A DNA stretch of 64,000 nucleotides from Rhizobium lentis. Its GTDB lineage: Bacteria; Pseudomonadota; Alphaproteobacteria; Rhizobiales; Rhizobiaceae. This document shows positions 47,007 to 54,281 of the stretch, one piece after another. Position numbers and translations under genes: made by a program. The notes under the pieces are model-generated. The model was not told the DNA's origin, did no database searches, and saw only the letters and a list, made by a program, of their open reading frames with translations. The stretch is from assembly GCF_014200175.1 (NCBI RefSeq), contig NZ_JACHBD010000001.1:124001-188000 (forward strand), in the 5' to 3' direction. Position 1 is the stretch's first letter, and every line of letters starts with the position of its first letter.

Positions 47007-48492
47007 CTGTCGACAGGAGCGGCGCTGAGGTCGTCACGAATTCGGGAACGCCGCGAAGCACACCTTGGAACCCGACCAGAGGGTCCCCGAAAGTCAGCCC
47101 GGAGCTGTCTATACGATACTCCCGGATGGTATCCTCGTGCAGCCCTGTTCTCTTCTTGATTACGGAGACTGCTCGCCTCACCCTTCCCGCAGCCTCGAAA
47201 TAACGCAGCAGAATGACTGTGTCCGCTAGATAGGTGACGTCGACCGGCGCCTTCATGTCGCCGACAAGCCCATGCTGCGCAACGGTAAGGAAGGTATTGG
47301 CACCTTGCCTGTTCAAATATTGAAGCAACTCATGCATGTGAAGGATCAGCGAGTTTTCATCCGGCATGGATGCTTGATAGCCATTGATGCTATCGATGAT
47401 GACGGTCTTGGCATTCGTCTTGTCCACGCAATCGCGAACGCGATGCGCGAATTCACCTGGCGACAGTTCAGCGGCGTCGAGCTGTTCGATATGAATAAGA
47501 CCGCTGCTCCTTAACGTCTCGAGATCCATTCCCAAAGACTTTAGCCGCGTAAAGAGCAGACCAAGCTCCTCGTCGAAGATGAAGGCCGCCGCCTTCTCGC
47601 CACGCGCGACCGCCGCGACCAAGAATTGAAACGAGAAAGTACTCTTGCCGGTACCGGCTGGACCGAGGATGAGCGTGCTGGAACCTCTTTCCAAGCCCCC
47701 GCCCAGCAGAAGGTCCAGTTCCGGGATATTCGAGGATATTTCATCGCGGACGTAAGTTGACCGATGTTCGGCGGCAACGAGACGTGGAAAAACAACAACA
47801 CCGCCCGTTTGAATGGTGAAGTCATGGAAGCCGCCGCGGAAGGCTTGCCCGCGGTACTTCGTGATCCTGAGCCGTCGGCGCTCGGCACCATAGGTCGGCG
47901 CCATCTCCTCGAGATGGATGACGCCGTGCACGACGCTGTGCACCGTTTTGTCAAGCACGTCGGACGTCAGATCATCGAGCAGAAGGACTGTCGCCCCCTG
48001 GCGGGCAAAATAGTGCTTGAGCGCCAGGATCTGCCGCCGGTAGCGCAGCGAGCTTTGCGCGAGCAGCCGGATCTCCGACAGGCTGTCGAGAACCACACGA
48101 CTTGGCTTGACCCGCTCGAATGCGGCAAAGATCTCCTTTGTCGTCTCTCCGAGTTCCAGGTCTGATGAATAGAGCAAGCTCTGCTGCTGGTCGGCATCCA
48201 ACAAGCTTTCCGGAGGAACGACTTCAAAGACCTCGATATGGCCGTCGATCACCATACCGTGCGATGCGGCACCTGCACGAAGCTCGCTCTCGGTTTCGGA
48301 AAGGGTGATGTAGAGCCCCTGCTCGCCAAGTCGAGCACCCTCGATCAGAAATTGCAGCGCAATCGTTGTCTTTCCCGCCCCGGGGTTTCCCTCCAGGAGA
48401 AACACGTGCCCCGGCGAAAGACCACCTGCCAGAATTGTATCTAAACCGGACACTCCGGTACGGGCTTTCATGGCAGGCACGACTGTATTCAT
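46981..48492 (-). CDS. KaiC-like double RecA-fold ATPase
   Basis: The 503-residue protein has two KaiC domains, with P-loops GNPGAGKTT (35-43) and GPAGTGKST (277-285). The paired acidic residues of domain two are in FIFDEELGLLF. It keeps the late KaiC pattern DTVILLRYFEAAGRVRRAVSVIKKR. At the cyanobacterial S431/T432 phosphorylation position it reads T-Y (in DVTYLADT). No kaiA or kaiB is in the window. Such proteins often pair with sensor kinases in proteobacteria; a clock role should not be assumed. GAAGGAAAC precedes the ATG. Confidence 0.9.
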   Translation of the reverse strand: MNTVVPAMKARTGVSGLDTILAGGLSPGHVFLLEGNPGAGKTTIALQFLIEGARLGEQGLYITLSETESELRAGAASHGMVIDGHIEVFEVVPPESLLDADQQQSLLYSSDLELGETTKEIFAAFERVKPSRVVLDSLSEIRLLAQSSLRYRRQILALKHYFARQGATVLLLDDLTSDVLDKTVHSVVHGVIHLEEMAPTYGAERRRLRITKYRGQAFRGGFHDFTIQTGGVVVFPRLVAAEHRSTYVRDEISSNIPELDLLLGGGLERGSSTLILGPAGTGKSTFSFQFLVAAVARGEKAAAFIFDEELGLLFTRLKSLGMDLETLRSSGLIHIEQLDAAELSPGEFAHRVRDCVDKTNAKTVIIDSINGYQASMPDENSLILHMHELLQYLNRQGANTFLTVAQHGLVGDMKAPVDVTYLADTVILLRYFEAAGRVRRAVSVIKKRTGLHEDTIREYRIDSSGLTFGDPLVGFQGVLRGVPEFVTTSAPLLSTVDGDRGNS

Positions 48493-48549
48493 TCATTGTT
48501 TCCTTCAGTTTATACTGGAATTAGTGGCGACAAACGGAATGTCAAATGG

Positions 48550-48911
48550 TCGACAGGGGCTTTCTGAGCGGCCCGATTGAAAAACGACCAAACTCGACAG
48601 CAAGGATGTCCGCCATTTCGGTCCGCTCTTTTTCTGGAGGCGCCAAAGGCAACCAAGCGCTGGTCGATCGTCTCGGAGAATCGCCGCGGGCAAAAAGGCA
48701 AGCTCCGCCCAAATCGCTCTCGCATGGGTGCTGGCGCACAAGCCCTGATCGCGCCAATCCCGGGACGACCAAGCTGCACGGCCTCAAGGAAAAAATTCAA
48801 TCCGCCGCGGTCGAGCTAAGCGCTAAGGACCTTGCCGAAAGCGCGCTGGCCACCATCAAGGTCGAAGGCGATCGTTACCCTCCGCATCTGCAGGCAAGGG
48901 TCACCCGCTAA
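48550..48911 (+). pseudogene. Decayed aldo/keto reductase gene, C-terminal part
   Basis: Reading all three plus frames in turn recovers the end of an aldo/keto reductase: RGFLSGPIEK, then TKLDSKDVRHFGP, then AKGNQALVDRLGE, then KKASSAQIALAWVLAHKP, then APIPG and TTKLHGLKEKIQSAAVEL to the stop at 48911. Each change of frame fits a one-base indel (for example CCCTGATCG where CCCTGGATCG is expected). The 5' half is absent. The longest single frame starts at 48546 but is not a functional protein. Confidence 0.8.
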
Positions 48912-48941
48912 GCAAAGTCCTTCCGTCATCCTCGGGCTTGC

Positions 48942-49183
48942 CCACTGCTGTCCGGTTTAGCAAAAGCGGTTGCGGAAGTTTCCGAGACTTGCAGTAGATG
49001 TGCCGCTTTACTGTTTTGACTTATTATTTTCGCGATAAGACGAATGCTGGCGGGTGGCATCGGCGTCGCAGAGAGTTCCGAGGCGAAATTATGCCGAGCC
49101 TTCTGTGCCTACATTACGCACCGTAAAGTAGACACTAATTTCCCCATAACCCTTTGGAAAGGATTTCAACCGGACAGTAGTGG
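48942..49183. mobile_element. 242-bp inverted-repeat element (MITE or IS remnant)
   Basis: CCACTGCTGTCCGGTT at the left end (48942-48957) is repeated in inverted form at the right end as AACCGGACAGTAGTGG (49168-49183), with one mismatch in 16. The interior is non-coding and locally A+T-rich. No clear target-site duplication is visible. It lies directly beside the aldo/keto reductase relic. The remaining bases to 49249 hold no gene. Confidence 0.5.
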
Positions 49184-49249
49184 CACAAGGCCGAGGGTGA
49201 CGTCGTGTGGAGAATGAAATACTTTTCGGCTGCGTCTTCACCAATCAGA

Positions 49250-49891
49250 TCATTTCCTCGGCGCAGGCGCATTCTCACGAAAAGCCGGTATCGTCTCCAG
49301 CTTGGTGACGATCTCAGCGATATTTGGCCACCGGGCAAGGTCGAAGCCCATGCGTCGGGCGCTGACCGCCTGCGGAAAGAGGAAGATGTCGGCTATGCCA
49401 GGCCTGTCTCCGACGGCGAAAGTGCCATTCCTGCGGCCGGCAATCATCGTCTCGACCGCGGCCATTCCCTCGCCGACCCAATGACGGCTCCAGGCGGCAA
49501 CGGCGTCGGCATCGGCTTGGAAGGCAGCCTTCAGATGCAGGCCGATCCGCGGCGGCAGCAGCGCGTGGATTTCGGCTGCGACCGCAAGCGCGATCGAACG
49601 GGCCTGCGCCCTGCCTTCAGCCGTATCGGGCAGCAGCGGCGGCTCCGGCTGAACCTCATCGAGATATTCGACAATCGCCAGCGATTGGGTGATGAGGACA
49701 CCGCCATCCGTCAGCAAGGCCGGCACCAGCCCCTGCGGGTTGACGCTGCGATAGCTGGCCTGCCGGCTCTCGGCATCTTCTCCGAGAATGCTCACCGGCA
49801 GCGCCTCTGCCGTCAGCCCCTTGAAGGCCAGCGCGATCCGGACCCTCGAGGTCGCGGAAGAAATTTCGTTCTGGTAGAGTTTCACTGTCAT
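49250..49891 (-). CDS. maiA: Maleylacetoacetate isomerase / zeta-class glutathione S-transferase
   Basis: The 213-residue protein has the zeta-GST signature SSATSRVRIALAFKG near residue 11, the glutathione site NPQGLVPALL and ITQSLAIVEYLDE near 67, and a C-terminal GDRPGIADIFLFPQ. The isomerase acts in tyrosine/homogentisate breakdown with glutathione. No hmgA or fahA is nearby, so a detoxifying GST role is also possible. Confidence 0.85.
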   Translation of the reverse strand: MTVKLYQNEISSATSRVRIALAFKGLTAEALPVSILGEDAESRQASYRSVNPQGLVPALLTDGGVLITQSLAIVEYLDEVQPEPPLLPDTAEGRAQARSIALAVAAEIHALLPPRIGLHLKAAFQADADAVAAWSRHWVGEGMAAVETMIAGRRNGTFAVGDRPGIADIFLFPQAVSARRMGFDLARWPNIAEIVTKLETIPAFRENAPAPRK

Positions 49892-49905
49892 TCTCCCTGC
49901 TAAAT

Positions 49906-50043
49906 TCAGAAAAGCGGTTGCTCAACCGCGAAGGCCGCCGTGACAAGGCCCGCAAGCGGCGATGGTTCGTGCGAGCTGATGTCGTAGATACAGGGGGCGG
50001 CGAAGACCGCAGATGCCAGAACGCAGATAATCATCAATCTCAT
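49906..50043 (-). CDS. Tiny putative secreted peptide (45 aa)
   Basis: ATG 50043 has a strong GGAGG five bases upstream. The 45 codons begin with a signal-peptide-like MRLMIICVLASAVFAAPC and end at a TGA at 49906-49908, 14 bases before maiA starts. The mature part would be about 29 residues, with one Cys that could make it a small lipoprotein-like or secreted peptide. The family is not recognised. Confidence 0.45.
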   Translation of the reverse strand: MRLMIICVLASAVFAAPCIYDISSHEPSPLAGLVTAAFAVEQPLF

Positions 50044-50103
50044 TGGACCCTCCATCGGCGAAGCCCGGCCGGGCCTCGCCCTGTTTCCTCTCCGCTGCCG
50101 CCT

Positions 50104-50520
50104 TCAGGCAATGCTCAGCTCGACATGGATATTTCCGCGTGTCGCCTTCGAATACGGGCAGGTCCGGTGCGCCTCGTCGACAAGCGCCTTGGCGACATCC
50201 GGCTCGATGCCGGGCAGGCTGACCTTCAGCCGGGCCTGCAGAAAATAATCGCCGTCCGTCGTCCCGAGATCGACTTCGGCATTCACCGCAGTCTCCGCGG
50301 GAAGCCTGATCTTCAGCTTGCCGGCGGCAATGCCCATCGCGCCGATGAAGCAGGCGGACCAGCCGGCGGCGAAAAGCTGCTCGGGATTGGTGCCGAGCCG
50401 CGCGCTGCCGGGAGGCGAGAGCTTGATGTCGAGCTGGCCGTCGTCGCTTTGCGAAGCGCCGTCGCGCCCGCCGGTGGTGTGGGTCTTGCCGGTATAGAGA
50501 ACCTGTTCGATATTTGTCAT
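50104..50520 (-). CDS. ohr: Organic hydroperoxide resistance protein Ohr
   Basis: The 138-residue OsmC/Ohr-family thiol peroxidase reduces organic and fatty-acid hydroperoxides. The two catalytic cysteines are present, in GWSACFIGAMG and HRTCPYSKATRGN. The start MTNIEQVLYTGKTHTTGGRDG is typical of Ohr. The ATG at 50520 follows GGAG. No ohrR is adjacent. A 10-bp palindrome TTGTATACAA at 50671-50680 lies upstream and could be an operator. Confidence 0.94.
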   Translation of the reverse strand: MTNIEQVLYTGKTHTTGGRDGASQSDDGQLDIKLSPPGSARLGTNPEQLFAAGWSACFIGAMGIAAGKLKIRLPAETAVNAEVDLGTTDGDYFLQARLKVSLPGIEPDVAKALVDEAHRTCPYSKATRGNIHVELSIA

Positions 50521-50712
50521 GGGAACACTCCGTAGATTGGCCGCAGAACGCGAGGAGATCACTGCTGCGACCGGGTTGACGAAGTGAGTTTTGACCGGCC
50601 GATATATCCTGCATGTTTCCAAAATCGACCGAAATGTCACAAAACGTAGCATCCGGTATCCGGGACATTCTTGTATACAAAACCGCCGGAAAAACCCCCG
50701 GTAACCCTGCGG

Positions 50713-52035
50713 TCACTGCAGGGTGACTTCCGCCGCAAGCCCGCCACCGGCGCGATTGTATAGCCGCAGCGAACCACCGATCTTGGCCGTCAGCTGCTGG
50801 GCGATCGCAAGGCCAAGCCCCGTGCCGCCGGTCTCGCGGTTGCGGGATTGCTCCAGCCGAAAGAACGGCTGCATGGCTGCTTCCAGCATATCGTCCGGTA
50901 TTCCGGGCCCGCGGTCCATGACCGATATGACGACATGCTGTTCCGCGTCATGCCCGACGCTGATCTCGGCAGAGCCTGCAAATTTCAGGGCATTGTCGAT
51001 GAAGTTCGACAGGATGCGGCGAAGGGCATGCGGCTTGGTGAAGGCGGCGCCCTCAACCAGCCCGACGACTTTGACGGCTTTCCCGGTGTCCTGATAGTCG
51101 TAAGCTATGCTGTCAATGAACGAGGAGAGATCGATGCGGGCGTTCTTCTCCCCGCTGCCGTGGGCGCTGCGCGCATAGGCTATGCCGTCCTGCACGAGGC
51201 GCTGGATCTCGGCGAGATCACTCACCAGCTTGTCCTTCTCGGGCGAATCCTCCGCCATATCGGCGCGCAGTCGCATGCGGGTGATCGGCGTTTGCAGGTC
51301 ATGGGAAATCGCCGCCAGTATCTGGACCCGCTCTTCGAGATAATGGGCGATCCTCTCCCGCATCGCATTGAACGCCCTCGCCGCATGCGCGACTTCGCTC
51401 GGCCCCGCCTCGCTCAAAGCGGGACCATCCTTGTCAGGATCGAGCGCATCTGCGGCAGCCGCCAGCCTTCCGAGCGGCCGGATCGCCAGGCGCACCGCAA
51501 ACCAGGTGCACAGGATGAGGAGCGCCATCTGGACGGCAAAGACATAGGGCAGCCATTCCGCGATCGGCATGACGCCCCTCGGCGTCACATCGATCGTGAG
51601 CGGGCTGCCGTCGCTCAGCATCAGATGCGCCTGCAGCCGGTTCACCCCGCCCGGTATCCGTTCGATCCGGATCGGGAAGCGGTGCCCGACGGCCGCCTCG
51701 ATCTTTCCCGCGATCTCCCTGCCCTTGCTCGAGGCGTCGGGCACACCGGCCAAGCCAGGCCCAAGTTCGAATCGGTAGTTGCCGCGGCTCAACCAGTCCA
51801 CAAGGTCGCCGCGCTCGGCCGCCGGGAGCCGGTCGAGAACGGCAATCGATGTTGCAACGTCGTTCTCGAGCGTGCCGAGCATCACCGCCTTGGCCGACAT
51901 GTAGCGCTCCATGTAGAGAACGCTGAAGGAAAGCCCGTAGGCGAAGGCCAGGCCGACCAGCAGGATGAGAAAGATCCTCGATCGCAGCGTTCTCGGCCAC
52001 ATCAGGCCAGGCAGCATGGCGACCGCACTCCTCAT
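50713..52035 (-). CDS. Sensor histidine kinase (OmpR-partner, EnvZ-like)
   Basis: The 440-residue kinase has two membrane helices (about residues 20-42 and 165-190) around a periplasmic loop, then a HAMP segment (RLAIRPLGRLAAAADALDP), HisKA with the phospho-His in LAAISHDLQTPITRMRLR, and HATPase blocks NFIDNALKFAG and GGTGLGLAIAQQL. Its start overlaps the response-regulator stop (ATGA), so they are coupled. The ATG at 52035 is chosen over 52341, which extends into the regulator gene. Confidence 0.92.
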   Translation of the reverse strand: MRSAVAMLPGLMWPRTLRSRIFLILLVGLAFAYGLSFSVLYMERYMSAKAVMLGTLENDVATSIAVLDRLPAAERGDLVDWLSRGNYRFELGPGLAGVPDASSKGREIAGKIEAAVGHRFPIRIERIPGGVNRLQAHLMLSDGSPLTIDVTPRGVMPIAEWLPYVFAVQMALLILCTWFAVRLAIRPLGRLAAAADALDPDKDGPALSEAGPSEVAHAARAFNAMRERIAHYLEERVQILAAISHDLQTPITRMRLRADMAEDSPEKDKLVSDLAEIQRLVQDGIAYARSAHGSGEKNARIDLSSFIDSIAYDYQDTGKAVKVVGLVEGAAFTKPHALRRILSNFIDNALKFAGSAEISVGHDAEQHVVISVMDRGPGIPDDMLEAAMQPFFRLEQSRNRETGGTGLGLAIAQQLTAKIGGSLRLYNRAGGGLAAEVTLQ

Positions 52036-52772
52036 TGCCGCGGCTCCGAAATTTCGACCGGAACCGAGAAGACATAGCCTTCGCTGCGCACCGTCTTGAT
52101 GTAGGTGGGTTCGCGCGCATCGTCTCCCAGCCGCTGCCGCAGGCGGCTGACCAATAGATCGATCGAGCGATCGAAGAGCTCGGCGTCGCGCCCCTGCGTC
52201 AGGCTCAGAAGCTGATCGCGATTGAGGACCCGCTGCGGATGGTCGATGAAGACACGCAGCAGGCGGTATTCGGCGCCGCTCAGTGCAATCGCCGTCCCTT
52301 CCTTGTCCAAGAGGTGGCGAGCAACCGTGTCGAGCCGCCAATCGCCGAAGGTCAGCAATTGTCCCGCCTCGCTGATCTGCAGGTTGGGCGGCAGCATGCG
52401 CGTGCGCCGCAGCACCGCCTTAATGCGGGCGAGAAGCTCGCGCGCTGCGAACGGCTTGGCGAGATAGTCGTCGGCGCCCATCTCCAGCCCGAGGATCCTG
52501 TCCATCTCGTCGGTGCGGGCCGTCAGCATCAGGACCGGGATTGCCTTGTGCCGCCCGCCGCGCAGTTCGCGGCACAGCACCAGACCGTCATCGCCGGGCA
52601 TCATCACGTCGAGCACGATAAGGTCGACTGAATTGGAGTCCAGAAAACTGCGCATCTGGCGGCCGTCCGCGGCAACGCTGGTCCTGAGGCCATTCTTCTG
52701 CAGATAGCCCGAAACCAGCTCGCGGATTTCGCGATCGTCGTCGACGATCAGGACGTGATCGACATGATCCAT
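52032..52772 (-). CDS. OmpR-family response regulator
   Basis: The 246-residue regulator has a receiver domain (DDDREIRE acidic pocket, phospho-Asp in LIVLDVMMPGDDG near residue 54, Lys in DDYLAKPF) and a C-terminal winged helix (RLLRVFIDHPQRVLNRDQLL, DRSIDLLVSRLRQRLGDD, IKTVRSEGYVF). It forms an operon with the downstream kinase. OmpR-type proteins bind tandem sites about 10 bp apart; two such pairs lie near 54.05-54.14 kb. Confidence 0.94.
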   Translation of the reverse strand: MDHVDHVLIVDDDREIRELVSGYLQKNGLRTSVAADGRQMRSFLDSNSVDLIVLDVMMPGDDGLVLCRELRGGRHKAIPVLMLTARTDEMDRILGLEMGADDYLAKPFAARELLARIKAVLRRTRMLPPNLQISEAGQLLTFGDWRLDTVARHLLDKEGTAIALSGAEYRLLRVFIDHPQRVLNRDQLLSLTQGRDAELFDRSIDLLVSRLRQRLGDDAREPTYIKTVRSEGYVFSVPVEISEPRQ

Positions 52773-52885
52773 ATTTGCCTATTCCTCAACGATATGGCCG
52801 CGCCCACCGCCTCGGTCATGATACCGAAGCGCAGACGCGACCTACGCATATTCCGCCGGCCCGTGCAACGAGCCACTGCCGCCGA

Positions 52886-53938
52886 TCAGAAGTGATCGAC
52901 GTCGATGACCGCCTGGGCAAAGGCCTGCGGCGCCTCCTGCGGCAGGTTGTGGCCGATGCCGCCGCCGATCGTGCGATGCTCGTACCTGCCGGAGAACTTT
53001 TCGGCATAGGCGGAGGGCTCCGGATGCGGCGCGCCGTTGGCATCACCCTCCATGGTGATCGTCGGCACCGAAATCATCGGCAAGGCGGCAAGCTTCTTTT
53101 CATAGGCGTCGTATTTCGCCTCGCCTTCGACCAGCCCCAGGCGCCAGCGATAATTGTGGATGACGATGTCGACATGGTCCGGATTGTCGAAGGCGGCAGC
53201 AGATCGGTCGAAGGTCGCATCGTCGAAATTCCACTTCGGCGAGGCCGTCTGCCAGATGAGCTTTGCGAAATCATGCGTGTTGCTGGCATAGCCCAGACGG
53301 CCACGTTCGGTGGCGAAATAGAACTGGTACCACCATGCAAGCTCGGCTTTCGGCGGCAGCGGCTTCTCGTTGGCTGCCTGGCTGCCGATTAGGTAGCCGC
53401 TGACCGACACCATCGCCTTGCAGCGCTCCGGCCAGAGTGCGGCCATGATGTTGGCTGTCCGCCCACCCCAGTCGTAGCCGGCAATCACCGCCTTCTGGAT
53501 CTTGAGCGCATCGAGCAGGGCGATCATATCGGCGGCGAGCGCCGAAGGCTGGCCGTTACGAGGCGTTTTGTCGTTGAGGAACCGGGTCGTGCCGTAGCCG
53601 CGCAGATAAGGTATGATCACGCGGTAGCCGGCGGAGGCAAGCAGCGGCGCGACGTCGACGAAACTATAAATGTCATAGGGCCAGCCGTGCAGCAGCAGGA
53701 CCACAGGACCGTCCGTCTTGCCGGCTTCGGCGTAGCCGATATTAAGCACATCGGTCTTGATCTGCTTCAGCGCTTCGAAGGACGTATGGGTTCCCCTCTT
53801 CACGTCGGGCATGGCTCCGGCCGAAGCCGGCGCGGTCTGGGCAGCGGCGATGCCGGTCACGCCGAATTCAACCGCCGCAAGGGCGACGGCTGTCATGCCG
53901 AAGAAGCGGCGGCGGTGATGGTTGATTTGCTCTGACAT
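52886..53938 (-). CDS. Secreted epoxide hydrolase/haloalkane dehalogenase-like alpha/beta hydrolase
   Basis: The 350-residue protein begins with a Tat-like signal (HHRRRFFGMTAVALAAVEF, cleavage near AAAQ). The catalytic fold follows: LLLHGWPYDIYSFVD oxyanion motif near residue 81, Asp nucleophile in AGYDWGGRTAN near 150, and His in GGGIGHNLPQEAP near 328. An Asp nucleophile indicates an epoxide hydrolase or dehalogenase, not an esterase. It is divergent from dipZ, with shared candidate regulatory sites. Confidence 0.87.
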   Translation of the reverse strand: MSEQINHHRRRFFGMTAVALAAVEFGVTGIAAAQTAPASAGAMPDVKRGTHTSFEALKQIKTDVLNIGYAEAGKTDGPVVLLLHGWPYDIYSFVDVAPLLASAGYRVIIPYLRGYGTTRFLNDKTPRNGQPSALAADMIALLDALKIQKAVIAGYDWGGRTANIMAALWPERCKAMVSVSGYLIGSQAANEKPLPPKAELAWWYQFYFATERGRLGYASNTHDFAKLIWQTASPKWNFDDATFDRSAAAFDNPDHVDIVIHNYRWRLGLVEGEAKYDAYEKKLAALPMISVPTITMEGDANGAPHPEPSAYAEKFSGRYEHRTIGGGIGHNLPQEAPQAFAQAVIDVDHF

Positions 53939-54046
53939 GGGTCTCTCCTGTCGAATGGATCACGGTGCTCAGAAGACGTTCGGCTTGTATCGCCCGTATG
54001 TCGCAAGCCGCGGTTTTTGAATGCGAATGTAACCCCGGCCCGCCGA

Positions 54047-54139
54047 GATACATTCTGATACAATCGCCGCCCTGCCTTCGTCCGAGCGCCGGGTGCGTCA
54101 GCCCCTCTGCGGATGAGGCAGTTTGTATTCTTTTGTATC
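54047..54139. promoter_or_regulatory. Two phased direct-repeat pairs in the hydrolase/dipZ divergent promoter
   Basis: GATACA-TTCT-GATACA lies at 54047-54062. In opposite orientation, TGTATT-CTTT-TGTATC lies at 54124-54139 (minus strand GATACA-N4-AATACA). Both have a 10-bp period, about one helical turn, as expected for tandem binding by an OmpR-type regulator. They lie in the 343-base gap between the hydrolase (53938) and dipZ (54282), which holds no gene. Confidence 0.55.
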
Positions 54140-54281
54140 GCTTCCGCCCCAGCGCAATAGTTCGGTACATTTTCCCGCCAAACCAGACACACCGGAGATA
54201 CCTCCGCCCGGCTACATCGCGTCGTTGCTGGTTCAGGCCCATCGCCGTCCAGAGCCCGACCAATCGGTTTCAAAGGAAACG

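Noticed and set aside
46981..48492. Calling the KaiC-like gene a circadian clock component
   Set aside because: No KaiA or KaiB gene is present, and the key phosphorylation residues differ. Only KaiC-family ATPase is supported.
50848..52077. 409-codon plus-strand frame opposite the sensor kinase
   Set aside because: Antisense shadow. The kinase has all expected motifs in the other strand.
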